IMG/VR virus record: IMGVR_UViG_3300025009_000138
Span: 1 to 52,845 of that record
Direction: 5' to 3' (one strand)
Length of the DNA stretch: 52,845 nucleotides
Origin: a virus
The translations under genes were made by a program, and so were the position numbers. Under the pieces are notes generated by a model that was not told the origin of the DNA, ran no database searches, and was given only the letters and a program-made list of their open reading frames with translations. Positions 6,891 through 13,698 of this stretch are shown here, one piece after another; the stretch's first letter is position 1, and the number at the start of each line of letters is the position of its first letter.

Positions 6891-7199
6891 AAAATTTACT
6901 ACGCGCAAATTAGGGGACCTTCCGGTCATGTGTGAAAGCGCTTGGGGGGCTACCCCGGCCTTAATCTCACGTCTCCAGGACATTCGAGCGCTCACCTACC
7001 CTAGCCATCCCGATTCCCGCGCTGAGTATGTAATACAACACGCTACAGGCACCCCTCAAACACCCGCACGTGGATTTCTACAGAAAAGAACGTGCTCCAC
7101 TGCCAGGACCGAAAAAACGTTGCACGGGTAAGTTGTCGAATTCCTTATGCTTTCTCCAACAAAACCGCACGTACTGTATCCTGTCGTATACTTTCCGAC

Positions 7200-7237
7200 G
7201 GGCTTTCGTTTAACGCGATTTCAAAATCCGAAAGCCC
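7200..7237 (+). other. Large hairpin in the non-coding region
   Basis: GGGCTTTCG (7200-7208) pairs perfectly with CGAAAGCCC (7229-7237). Inside, GATT (7217-7220) and AATC (7225-7228) close a TCAA loop, leaving an 8-base bulge (7209-7216) on one side. No T tract follows, so it is not a standard terminator. It could be an origin or priming structure, or part of a small RNA. Confidence 0.5.
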
Positions 7238-7347
7238 TACAGTGTATATAGGCCGCGCCTGGAAAAATGTTAGGCAAGGCTCCGCCAGTTTCAAAAAAAC
7301 ATACCCCCGCCCGCCCACGCCATAGACACCAATCTAAGAGTTACATG

Positions 7348-7400
7348 AGAATGATAATGATTATTATTATGTGTGGATGTATATATATTATATATATTCT
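7348..7400. other. AT-rich tract, possible unwinding element
   Basis: The stretch runs from ATGATAATGATTATTATTATG to ATATATATTATATATATTC with almost no G/C. It sits beside the hairpin and repeats of the non-coding region and would melt easily. Confidence 0.4.
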
Positions 7401-7666
7401 TTTCTTGTGCTCTGGCGTGGTCGCGGAAGGGTCCATGTTTTGCCCCTTACTCTATACATGAAAACAGAGTACCATTCAGATAGTTACGTGCTTTGTACCT
7501 TATACGGGAGGTGTACGAGAGCGTTTTGTGCGTGCGGTTTTTGAGGAATTAGCATAGTAGATTCGGGTAGTTAGAGAATAAGCGTTTACAACACGTGGGG
7601 AAGTGTTATTTTAGGGAATACATTTTAGTGAGCGAGAAAACAGCGAACAGAAAAGGAGCACAAGAA

Positions 7667-8008
7667 ATGAGTCTGAACAGCAAGAACAGAATCAAGCAAG
7701 AGCTGTGTATTGCGACGGCAAGGAAAAGCGGGCATGTGCCGTGTTATGGAGCTGGGAGTATTTTGTGTCCCTCGTGTGAGCTTTACAAAGCACCTCCAAT
7801 CAAAACGAGAGCAGTGTACGGACTGGGGAAAAAGCTTAAAGCGCTTGGAGAGTCTCAGCTCGATCATGCCCTAAGAATCGTGTTGTTTGATTTGTATAAG
7901 CTGCGGGGAAAGTATGACCAGGATAGCAGATCAAAGCACGCGTGGCTTATTGAGCGAAAACATGAGCTAGAAGCCAAAATCGCCGCAAGAAATGCGAGAG
8001 GTAGGTAA
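7667..8008 (+). CDS. Small Cys-motif basic protein, unknown
   Basis: 113 residues from ATG 7667 behind AAAAGGAGCACAAGAA. Residues about 23-36 (CYGAGSILCPSCELY) carry three Cys in a zinc-finger-like spacing. The rest is basic and helical (HELEAKIAARNARGR at the C-terminus). It is the first gene after the non-coding region. Nucleic-acid binding is plausible from charge and the Cys motif; no family recognised. Confidence 0.65.
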   Translation: MSLNSKNRIKQELCIATARKSGHVPCYGAGSILCPSCELYKAPPIKTRAVYGLGKKLKALGESQLDHALRIVLFDLYKLRGKYDQDSRSKHAWLIERKHELEAKIAARNARGR

Positions 8009-8069
8009 AATAAAATAGACGATTTTAGTAAGTAGGGGAATTTGCTAGGAAAGTGTGTATAGAAAATGC

Positions 8070-8097
8070 TTGACATTAGGGGTGGAATGTTTAAAAT
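8070..8097 (+). promoter_or_regulatory. Early promoter upstream of the small-gene cluster
   Basis: TTGACA (8070-8075), 16-base spacer and TAAAAT (8092-8097). The -35 box is perfect and the -10 box differs at one position. It would drive the gene run from 8145. Confidence 0.65.
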
Positions 8098-8144
8098 TAG
8101 TATACCATCAAGTATTTAATAATTGTTCTCGAATGGAGAGCGAA

Positions 8145-8333
8145 ATGAGAGAAGAAGGTTTACATACGTGGAAAGGGAAAGCGAAAGACTCTAAGGGATG
8201 TGAGTTTCCTTATGAGTGTTTCCAGATAACGGATTATATACACGGTCAAACTAAGCTGTATGTGTGTCCGTGGTGGCCGGAAGATAAGTTTAACACGCTG
8301 GGAGAATTGAAAGCGTTTGTGAGTGAGAAATAG
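8145..8333 (+). CDS. 62-residue early protein, unknown
   Basis: Starts at ATG 8145-8147, four bases after GGAGAGCGA. An in-frame ATG at 8133 is less well placed. The product begins MREEGLHTWKGKAKDSKGCE and contains CEFPYEC and a WW pair (CPWWPEDKF), with no membrane segment. It lies directly downstream of the promoter at 8070. No family recognised. Confidence 0.6.
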   Translation: MREEGLHTWKGKAKDSKGCEFPYECFQITDYIHGQTKLYVCPWWPEDKFNTLGELKAFVSEK

Positions 8334-8370
8334 AGCAAACGCGATAAACAACGAAAAGGGGGGTCAAAAA

Positions 8371-8682
8371 ATGACAAAGGAACAAGTAGAACAAACATAC
8401 GCAAGCTTAGTGAGTTTCGCTCGCTCCGGATTTTACGGAAAGATGAGCGCTAAGGAACAACGCGCTCGATTCGGTTTTGTCCTTTTTGGCAAGAAAACTA
8501 TTCAGCCCAAAACAGAATCGGACGGTAGCGTATGGTTTGACTTATACACAACTACATTAAGCGGTGATTATGATGTTATAGGTTACAACGTGCGACAATG
8601 TGTCAAGGCTATAGAAGACAAGATCAAGCTGGGACGCGGTTGTGGAATATCAAGAGACGTAATGCTGAATTGTGAAAAGTAA
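8371..8682 (+). CDS. 103-residue early protein, unknown
   Basis: Starts at ATG 8371 behind AAAAGGGGGGTCAAAAA. It is a mixed alpha/beta, soluble protein beginning MTKEQVEQTYASLVSFARSG. No motif recognised. It is part of the 8.1-11.8 kb run of short genes, each with its own purine-rich ribosome site, typical of phage host-takeover regions. Confidence 0.6.
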   Translation: MTKEQVEQTYASLVSFARSGFYGKMSAKEQRARFGFVLFGKKTIQPKTESDGSVWFDLYTTTLSGDYDVIGYNVRQCVKAIEDKIKLGRGCGISRDVMLNCEK

Positions 8683-8712
8683 CAATCACGATAAACATCG
8701 AAAGGGGAGAAC

Positions 8713-8925
8713 ATGAGCGAAAAAAGGGTACAAACACAAATCGAAATCGTAAACGAGCACATAGATGAAATGTTGTACAACATTGCGAACGCCACCAATA
8801 CCGAATGGCAACAAGTGTACAAATTTCAGGCTCTTTCCATGCTGCATTTGTCCATCAAGTTAGGAATCATCCCGGAAGAGGAAAGAAACACTTATCTTGG
8901 GCGCATTGTCAATGCCGTTTCCTAA
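8713..8925 (+). CDS. 70-residue helical early protein
   Basis: Starts at ATG 8713 behind GAAAGGGGAGAAC. It is almost entirely helical (IEIVNEHIDEMLYNIANA) and acidic. A hairpin (8929-8960) follows the stop directly. No family recognised. Confidence 0.62.
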   Translation: MSEKRVQTQIEIVNEHIDEMLYNIANATNTEWQQVYKFQALSMLHLSIKLGIIPEEERNTYLGRIVNAVS

Positions 8926-8928
8926 TTT

Positions 8929-8960
8929 CCCCCTACGCTCTCTTAACCGGGAGCGCGGGG
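8929..8960 (+). other. GC-rich hairpin without T tail
   Basis: CCCC-TA-CGCTC (8929-8940) can pair with GAGCG-C-GGGG (8951-8960) around a 10-base loop. No T run follows, so it may act as an attenuator or RNA-processing/stability element between two early genes and not as a full terminator. Confidence 0.35.
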
Positions 8961-9009
8961 AGAAGGTAGGCGAAGCAGGCGACAACCGCAACAAAAAGGA
9001 GAAACTAAC

Positions 9010-9144
9010 ATGAGAACATTCCTATTCCTAAGTTATCTGTACTATCAAAGGGGATTACTTCGTTTTAACTATAAAAAAGTACCCGCATGGCTAGATGCTG
9101 CAATTGACAGGGTAGAATGTGTACTTGGATTTTGCGAAATATAA
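9010..9144 (+). CDS. 44-residue early peptide
   Basis: Starts at ATG 9010-9012 behind AAAAAGGAGAAACTAAC. The N-terminus is hydrophobic and aromatic (MRTFLFLSYLYYQRG), then turns basic and helical. It could associate with the membrane. Support is the excellent ribosome site and its place in a tightly packed gene run. Confidence 0.5.
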   Translation: MRTFLFLSYLYYQRGLLRFNYKKVPAWLDAAIDRVECVLGFCEI

Positions 9145-9159
9145 AAGGGGGGCGAACTC

Positions 9160-9738
9160 ATGAGCACACATCAAAACGCCGGAATCGACTACGGCATGGG
9201 GAGCACGAACATAGATCACGAAACCGGGATAAGGCATGGAGTTATCCCAGCGCACGCGGTAGGTGAGACGTGGTATGAGAGGAGTGTGGCACGATATGAA
9301 GAGCCTACTTGTTCCGAGTGTGGGAATGAAGTTGTGGAGTATGATGATGATAAGCACTCGGATTATGATTTGAGCACGATAGACGATTTTGTATGCGAAC
9401 AATGTAAGGGGAGTTACAAAGCGGATCACTGTTACCCAGACGAGCCTAATTCATTCTCGTATTTCGGTGATGGATATATCGCAGATCAAGAAGCTGGGAG
9501 TTATGCCACCAGTGACGACATTTTCATCACGAAATCACCCTATTTCACCTACGAGGCTTTTTGTTCGCCTTGCGCTCCTGGCGCGGGATATCTACTCGAT
9601 GCGATGGATGAGGATATGGGGATCAAGGCGTATTGCTTCGGGCACGATTGGTTTTGGGATACTGAGGCGAAACGTGCGCCTTATAACGTGTATAGCGTCG
9701 AAACGGGTGAGCTTGTGGAACCTGAGAAAGAGGAGTAA
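9160..9738 (+). CDS. Conserved phage zinc-ribbon-like protein
   Basis: 192 residues, behind AAAAGGGGGGCGAACTC. The N-terminal GIDYGMGSTNIDHETGIRHG is a stretch I know from many phage hypothetical proteins. A Cys-rich zone follows: CSECG (about 51-55), CEQC (about 79-82) and CSPC (about 133-136). The arrangement suggests one or two zinc ribbons. The protein is acidic overall. Function unknown. Confidence 0.75.
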   Translation: MSTHQNAGIDYGMGSTNIDHETGIRHGVIPAHAVGETWYERSVARYEEPTCSECGNEVVEYDDDKHSDYDLSTIDDFVCEQCKGSYKADHCYPDEPNSFSYFGDGYIADQEAGSYATSDDIFITKSPYFTYEAFCSPCAPGAGYLLDAMDEDMGIKAYCFGHDWFWDTEAKRAPYNVYSVETGELVEPEKEE

Positions 9739-9743
9739 CAAGC

Positions 9744-9821
9744 ATGTTTGCTCTTTACCTCTGCATGTTTTGGGCTCTTGGGCTGCTTGCGTCGGTTCTT
9801 GTGGCGCGGGCTTTGTTCTAA
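9744..9821 (+). CDS. 25-residue membrane peptide
   Basis: Starts at ATG 9744-9746 behind GAGGAGTAACAAGC. Essentially the whole peptide (MFALYLCMFWALGLLASVLV) is one membrane span ending RALF. It is the second tiny single-span peptide of the early region, comparable to the one at 6476. Confidence 0.5.
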   Translation: MFALYLCMFWALGLLASVLVARALF

Positions 9822-9847
9822 ACGCGGATAAAATGGGAGATTTAAAT

Positions 9848-10120
9848 ATGGGAGCACCGAAACCGTATAATGGACACCATTGTTGGAATTGCTGGAATGT
9901 GGCGCTGTGGATTAGCAACGATGAGGGACTATATAACTTGGCTGTGGAATATGTTCACAAGGTCAAGCGCGGGCGAATTGATAAGTACGGAAAAGAGCGG
10001 CCGTACACGTTCACGCGAGCGGCGTATGCGCTCCAAAGCATGTTACCCGAGAGAACACCCGACGGAGCGCGGTACACTATAAAGGCACTCACAAGCGCTC
10101 TGATTGGATTAGCGGAATAA
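9848..10120 (+). CDS. 90-residue conserved phage-type protein
   Basis: Starts at ATG 9848-9850 behind GGGAGATTTAAAT. It begins MGAPKPYNGHHCWNCWNVAL, with a CWNC pair, followed by helical segments (YNLAVEYVHKVKRG) and DGARYTIKALTSALIGLAE. The style resembles small conserved phage proteins that may bind nucleic acid. An in-frame ATG 15 bases upstream is possible but sits on the ribosome site. Confidence 0.65.
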   Translation: MGAPKPYNGHHCWNCWNVALWISNDEGLYNLAVEYVHKVKRGRIDKYGKERPYTFTRAAYALQSMLPERTPDGARYTIKALTSALIGLAE

Positions 10121-10146
10121 ACTACTACCATAAAGGAGTAACGAAA

Positions 10147-10413
10147 ATGGCTAGATTTTATGCGGAAATCATAGGAATCGGGGGAAAAGCTACACATACT
10201 TCCACCAAGAATAGCGGAATGCGTGCTCATGTGCGTGGATGGGAGATTGGTGCTCGTGTAGTGATGTCTACACATGGATACGGTGCGGATGTTGTGGACG
10301 TTTGCACGGTGTACCTCACCAGCGGCAGCAATGGCGGAAAGAGCGATAAGTGTATATGGAGCGGCACGCGAGCGGATTTTGATGCGCTTGTGGGAGAAAG
10401 AAAAGAGGGGTGA
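10147..10413 (+). CDS. Conserved small phage protein, unknown
   Basis: 88 residues behind AAAGGAGTAACGAAA. It is predominantly beta: MARFYAEIIGIGGKATHTST, then KNSGMRAHVRGWEIGARVVM and VTSGSNGG-like YLTSGSNGG. This pattern is familiar from small proteins in many unrelated phages, but I know no function for it. Confidence 0.7.
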   Translation: MARFYAEIIGIGGKATHTSTKNSGMRAHVRGWEIGARVVMSTHGYGADVVDVCTVYLTSGSNGGKSDKCIWSGTRADFDALVGERKEG

Positions 10414-10416
10414 AAT

Positions 10417-11127
10417 ATGGAAAAAGAAAAAGAAATGCGGATAGTATCACATATCCTGGAATATTGTGATACGCATGATATTGACATGGATTACTATACA
10501 GGTTGCGCTGAATGGGGATATGATGACCAACCCGTGTTAGCGGCAAACTGGAATGGCCCCGGAGTATATGAAGAAAACCACAAAGACTCTGAATGGGGAA
10601 TGCAACAATACAAGAACAAGCAAACACTCGAAAAACTCTCGCATATAATCGACAAAATGGAACACGTTTCGCTCGAATGGTCCGACGAATGGGCAGGTTG
10701 CGCTAACTGTGGAAAAGCTGTTCGTACTAGTCCAGATTCGTATTCCTGGCAAGCTTCGTGGGTATGGGCCTATGATAGTGAGATCGTATGTCGTGAATGC
10801 TGGGAAGGGGCGATAAACGACATTATCGAATTCTACCACAACAATTCACGTAAGGCTCTTCCCAGCGCTTTTGTCCCACTACTTGAAAAAGAGGGATTCA
10901 CGGGATGGCAAAAGGCAAAGGACGCGGAAACCGGGGAATGTACAGAGTATGAAACGGGTTTTCATGCGTATCAAAATGATAATCCGAAGGAAGTGTTCAA
11001 AGCGATCAAAGAGGAGTCGGCAAATTGGGAAATAGTGTTCGTGATAACCGGAGTCGGGCAATTTGACATTTCGTGGACTGCTTATGTGAGAAAAAACCTT
11101 GATAGTGAGGAAACCCAACAATTCTAG
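10417..11127 (+). CDS. 236-residue early protein with a four-Cys zinc site
   Basis: Starts three bases after the previous stop, behind AGAGGGGTGAAAT. CANCGK (about 94-99) and CRECW (about 124-128) form a likely zinc ribbon. The N-terminal half is acidic and aromatic; the C-terminal part ends in a beta-rich segment (VFVITGVGQFDISWTAYV). It is the largest protein of the early cluster. No family recognised. Confidence 0.65.
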   Translation: MEKEKEMRIVSHILEYCDTHDIDMDYYTGCAEWGYDDQPVLAANWNGPGVYEENHKDSEWGMQQYKNKQTLEKLSHIIDKMEHVSLEWSDEWAGCANCGKAVRTSPDSYSWQASWVWAYDSEIVCRECWEGAINDIIEFYHNNSRKALPSAFVPLLEKEGFTGWQKAKDAETGECTEYETGFHAYQNDNPKEVFKAIKEESANWEIVFVITGVGQFDISWTAYVRKNLDSEETQQF

Positions 11128-11136
11128 CCACTTGGA

Positions 11137-11189
11137 GCAGGCGTGCTATATATTGTAGCGCAGGAATAGAGCATATCTAGCACGCCTGC
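11137..11189. repeat. 53-bp element with perfect 12-bp inverted repeats
   Basis: GCAGGCGTGCTA (11137-11148) and TAGCACGCCTGC (11178-11189) are perfect inverted repeats around a 29-base centre. The element fills the gap between two early genes. There is no T tail and no tRNA fold. It could be an RNA stability hairpin, a protein-binding site or a recombination site. The serine recombinase makes the last attractive, but nothing in the sequence proves it. Confidence 0.6.
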
Positions 11190-11212
11190 GGCAAGAGTGC
11201 AAGGGGGAAATT

Positions 11213-11422
11213 ATGAGAGGAAAAAGAATGCTTTACGTGAGCCAATATGGGAATATCTGGTACGCTTCAACGGTCGGGGAGCTTTGTGAAAAGCTGGGAT
11301 ACTCAGTAAAGTCGGCTCGACGCATGTATCGGGACAAGAAAAATGGTTCCAGCGTGCATGTGGGATACGTGATCGGTGGGTTTTGGTTAACAGCTTATGT
11401 GCCTTATGAAGGGAAAGCATAA
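11213..11422 (+). CDS. 69-residue early protein, unknown
   Basis: Behind CAAGGGGGAAATT. The product begins MRGKRMLYVSQYGNIWYAST and contains TVGELCEKLGYSVKSARRMY, which could be a helix-turn-helix-like element with a basic second helix, then a beta-rich C-terminus. Possible DNA-binding protein; low certainty on function. Confidence 0.62.
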   Translation: MRGKRMLYVSQYGNIWYASTVGELCEKLGYSVKSARRMYRDKKNGSSVHVGYVIGGFWLTAYVPYEGKA

Positions 11423-11423
11423 T

Positions 11424-11543
11424 ATGGAGCTGCTTTTACTCGTCGGACTTCCAGGAAGCGCCGTGCTTTATCTGGCAGGGAATCGAGTGCTTAGGTTCGT
11501 TGGCGCTTGTGGCTTGTTTGGAACGTGCGTGTTGTTATTGTAG
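11424..11543 (+). CDS. 39-residue membrane peptide
   Basis: ATG 11424-11426 overlaps the end of the preceding gene region and is preceded by GAAGGGAAAGCATAAT. Two short hydrophobic segments (ELLLLVGLPGSAVLYLAG and FVGACGLFGTCVLLL) flank an Arg pair, so it may form a membrane hairpin. Function unknown. Confidence 0.45.
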   Translation: MELLLLVGLPGSAVLYLAGNRVLRFVGACGLFGTCVLLL

Positions 11544-11559
11544 AATAGGAGTGTATGCA

Positions 11560-11772
11560 ATGGCTGAAAAACGTATCGTGTACTTACTCAAAGATAGGCA
11601 AGAGCGCTTTAATTTGAAACGTGCATGGTTTGTGAACGCATGGCGTTTAGTCGATAAAAACGGAAATGATGTTGTTCAACCTTGGGCCAACACAAAAGGC
11701 GAAGCACTCGAGACAGCCAAAGCGCTTGGTTTTCTTGTGCTAGGAATGTACAATCCGCCCCACATTCTATAG
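11560..11772 (+). CDS. 70-residue early protein, unknown
   Basis: Starts at ATG 11560 behind ATAGGAGTGTATGCA. It begins MAEKRIVYLLKDRQERFNLK and is a compact alpha/beta protein with WANTKGEALETAKALGF near the end. A terminator follows 27 bases after the stop. No family recognised. Confidence 0.62.
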   Translation: MAEKRIVYLLKDRQERFNLKRAWFVNAWRLVDKNGNDVVQPWANTKGEALETAKALGFLVLGMYNPPHIL

Positions 11773-11798
11773 CGCTCATTCGCCGTTTGCTTTTCATC

Positions 11799-11830
11799 GC
11801 GCTCGCTTCCACTAGGAGCGCTTTCCTTTG
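11799..11830 (+). terminator. Rho-independent terminator ending the small-gene cluster
   Basis: GCGCTC (11799-11804) pairs with GAGCGC (11816-11821) around an 11-base loop, followed by TTTCCTTTG. The T tail is interrupted, so termination may be partial. It separates the small early genes from the regulator/replication block. Confidence 0.5.
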
Positions 11831-11871
11831 TCCTTTTCTTGGCCGTTTTTCGTGCCTAGGAGGCATGTTCC

Positions 11872-12183
11872 ATGATTACCTTAAATCTGTTACCATCCGC
11901 GTCAGCTCCAGCCCTAGAACCTTCAATAAGCACGTTCACGCCTGGATACCGCCAAGCGCTCAACGCCTTACGCCTCATCGGTCGTATCGCCCAGCTCCGG
12001 GCACTCGATAAACGCCGGGCAGCTCTCCCCTCGATCATCTCACAACACGTTCATATTCCAATCGAGGTCCAAGTTCTATCGAGCGCGCACGTATACTTAA
12101 CGGACCTAGATCCTATCCCACGCCCACCCTGCACGCGCCCGCGCCCCTCCATCATACGAAGAAGGAGAAAATCAATTGGTTGA
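11872..12183 (+). CDS. 103-residue Pro-rich basic protein, unknown
   Basis: Behind AGGAGGCATGTTCC. The N-terminal half is helical (YRQALNALRLIGRIAQLRAL). The C-terminal part is Pro/Arg-rich (PIPRPPCTRPRPSIIRRRRK). The charge pattern suggests nucleic-acid binding. Its last bases overlap the first copy of the AATTGGTTGAG direct repeat. A non-coding leader cannot be fully excluded, but the ribosome site is very good. Confidence 0.5.
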   Translation: MITLNLLPSASAPALEPSISTFTPGYRQALNALRLIGRIAQLRALDKRRAALPSIISQHVHIPIEVQVLSSAHVYLTDLDPIPRPPCTRPRPSIIRRRRKSIG

Positions 12184-12201
12184 GTTTTTTCTCGCAACAT
12201 T
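12174..12201 (+). repeat. Direct repeat copy 1 upstream of the RHH regulator
   Basis: 28 bases beginning AATTGGTTGAG and containing TTTTCTCG and AAC. They match 24 of 28 positions with 12345-12372, 171 bp downstream. This copy overlaps the end of the 103-residue gene. Paired repeats around the leader of a ribbon-helix-helix gene are good operator candidates. Confidence 0.6.
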
Positions 12202-12263
12202 TCCAACAATTTCACATACTTAACACGCTATGAAAAAATCTTACATCTGCATTACGTTTTTTC

Positions 12264-12293
12264 TTGACTCGGCTTTGCTATACATGCTACGCT
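12264..12293 (+). promoter_or_regulatory. Possible promoter between the direct repeats
   Basis: TTGACT (12264-12269), preceded by a T run (TTTTTTC), with an 18-base spacer to the weak TACGCT (12288-12293). It lies between the two AATTGGTTGAG repeats. The second repeat itself also contains TTGAGC with TAGAAA 17 bases on, an alternative. Only one box is convincing. Confidence 0.35.
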
Positions 12294-12344
12294 TCACAAT
12301 ACGGGAGGGAGAACCGCATAGCACTTCGTTTTGACCCTCCTCTT

Positions 12345-12372
12345 AATTGGTTGAGCGTTTTCTCGAAACTTT
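12345..12372 (+). repeat. Direct repeat copy 2 upstream of the RHH regulator
   Basis: The second AATTGGTTGAG copy, 24 bp before the regulator start. It differs from copy 1 at four positions. Its closeness to the start codon fits an operator that blocks transcription of the regulator gene. Confidence 0.6.
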
Positions 12373-12395
12373 ATAGAAACCTTGGAGCCTTCAAA

Positions 12396-12623
12396 ATGTC
12401 CAAAGCAAATGTAAATACCCAAACAAAGAATCCTCCTCTTCCACAACTCAAAGAGCCTACAATGAACTGGAGCACCCGCAATCTCTCCACGGATCTACAC
12501 AAGCGCATGGTAGTGCTCTCAGAAAGTCGCGGAATGAAGATGTACGCTCTCATGAACGCAGCGCTCAAGATCGGTCTACATGAAATCGAGCAAGGAGAGG
12601 GAAAAAAGGAGGTAGAAGAGTAA
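12396..12623 (+). CDS. Ribbon-helix-helix regulator (Arc/CopG-like)
   Basis: 75 residues, start ATG 12396 behind TTGGAGCCTTCAAA. After a disordered N-terminus, residues about 25-67 fit a ribbon-helix-helix fold: a polar strand (WSTRNLST), helix A (DLHKRMVVLSESRG) and helix B (MYALMNAALKIGLHE). Such proteins bind operators as dimers through the strand. Direct repeats lie upstream and a nuclease gene overlaps its stop, so it probably autoregulates and controls the replication operon. Confidence 0.7.
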   Translation: MSKANVNTQTKNPPLPQLKEPTMNWSTRNLSTDLHKRMVVLSESRGMKMYALMNAALKIGLHEIEQGEGKKEVEE

Positions 12624-13567
12624 TGGCACCCGCATTCCGTGTATCAAACAGCTCGCTTCAATGCTACTCTAAGTGCTTGACATGCGCACTCCTCAAGTAT
12701 GGTTTGTGCCTTTGTGTACCCGAGAAAGCTGCACCTCTTCTAGCGGGGAAAGCCGGACACGCTGGGCATGAACATTACTTCAAACACAATGGAGATGTTC
12801 AAGGGGCATTAGACGTGTTCCAGCGCTTATATATAGAATATAACATAGATAACGTCACCACGGAAGAACGCTTGAAATACGCGAATACAAGCATCATATT
12901 CGCCTACTACCTCGAAACACATCCACTTGAGAGCTTTCCCTTTATCACATTCCCTGAACTAATTGAAGTCACGCGGTTTGAAGCGTTGGACGACAATGGG
13001 GATTTCGTGTTTCATTCTGTGTTGGACATGATAGTACAAGAGCGTGCCACAGGAATGGTGAATGTGCTCGACCACAAATTCACACATCGCTTATCTGATT
13101 GGTGGCTCGGAAAGTGGAAGCTCTCTCCGCAGCTCACAGGATATATATGGAGCGCTAGGCGAGCCGTTCAGAATACGATAGTACATGGAGCATACATAAA
13201 CGCAATCGCTCAAGGGCTGCTCCCAGGAAGTACGAGAGATGCTAAATGCACGAAACACGGACGCAAGTACAGCGAGTGCCGCAAACACCACTCAGACTTT
13301 GCTCTCTTCACCAGCACACGCTCAGAGTATGCGCTGATAGAGTGGCGCAAGAGAGCAATCAATACTGCGAAAGCGTTCAAGTATCTTCTTGATAATTTCA
13401 GCACAGTAGATGCGCTTTACTACGTACCTATGGATGGACAAGAAAAAGATGCGTGTGTGTTTTGTGAATTTAATAAGTTTTGCGCTGCTGATCGACCGCG
13501 AGAGTGGATAGGCACTATATTGCAAACGCGCCCGGATATAACGAGTATGTATTTTGAGAATGGTTGA
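12623..13567 (+). CDS. Cas4/RecB-like PD-(D/E)XK nuclease with Fe-S-type cysteines
   Basis: 314 residues; the start overlaps the regulator stop (TAATG). The N-terminal YSKCLTCALLKYGLC and C-terminal CVFCEFNKFC place Cys residues at both ends, as in the iron-sulphur nucleases of the Cas4/AddB type. The active site is visible as GKAGHAGHEHY, then LDMIVQE (Asp) and VLDHKF (variant of the ExK motif). Such nucleases process DNA ends in recombination. Its neighbours (Sak4-like ATPase, SSB-like protein) suggest a phage recombination system. Confidence 0.75.
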   Translation: MAPAFRVSNSSLQCYSKCLTCALLKYGLCLCVPEKAAPLLAGKAGHAGHEHYFKHNGDVQGALDVFQRLYIEYNIDNVTTEERLKYANTSIIFAYYLETHPLESFPFITFPELIEVTRFEALDDNGDFVFHSVLDMIVQERATGMVNVLDHKFTHRLSDWWLGKWKLSPQLTGYIWSARRAVQNTIVHGAYINAIAQGLLPGSTRDAKCTKHGRKYSECRKHHSDFALFTSTRSEYALIEWRKRAINTAKAFKYLLDNFSTVDALYYVPMDGQEKDACVFCEFNKFCAADRPREWIGTILQTRPDITSMYFENG

Positions 13568-13605
13568 GAAAAGTGTGTGTGATGTGGCATAAGTGAAAAA
13601 AGTGC

Positions 13606-13634
13606 TTGACATTGTATGAATGCGTGTGTAACAT
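13606..13634 (+). promoter_or_regulatory. Strong sigma70-type promoter for the replication genes
   Basis: TTGACA (13606-13611), 17-base spacer, TAACAT (13629-13634). Directly upstream is AGTGAAAAAAGT (13592-13603), identical to the 12-mer in front of the promoter at 4851. It sits in the gap after the nuclease gene and drives the DHH gene and those downstream. Confidence 0.7.
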
Positions 13635-13698
13635 CCTAGTTAACATGGTGAGCATAGCAACAATCAGCCTTAACAACTAACACATCGGAGGGAGAACG

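Larger units (their letters stand above)
6633..7666. other. 1-kb non-coding region, candidate replication origin
   Basis: No convincing gene lies here. It holds degenerate tandem repeats (about 6755-6890), a G/C-rich stretch, a 9-bp perfect inverted repeat with an inner stem (7200-7237), an AT tract (7348-7400, with ATATATATTATATATATTC) and a smaller TACTCT/AGAGTA hairpin near 7449-7472. Repeats, hairpin and an easily melted tract together are what an origin of replication would show, but no known initiator gene is adjacent. Short ORFs here lack ribosome sites. Confidence 0.45.

Noticed and set aside
6928-7131. 67-residue plus-strand reading frame in the non-coding region
   Set aside because: No ribosome site, Ser/Thr/Pro-rich random-like composition, and it sits in a segment with repeat and hairpin structure.
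7267-7461. 64-residue frame with a hydrophobic run over the AT tract
   Set aside because: The Met/Ile run is simply the translation of the AT-rich repeat; no ribosome site.
11137-11189. tRNA gene
   Set aside because: Only a long stem is present; no D, anticodon or T arms.
6600-12000. Frequent AGCGCT-type palindromes as a regulatory motif
   Set aside because: They occur in coding and non-coding DNA alike and encode common codon pairs; without a count against expectation there is no case.
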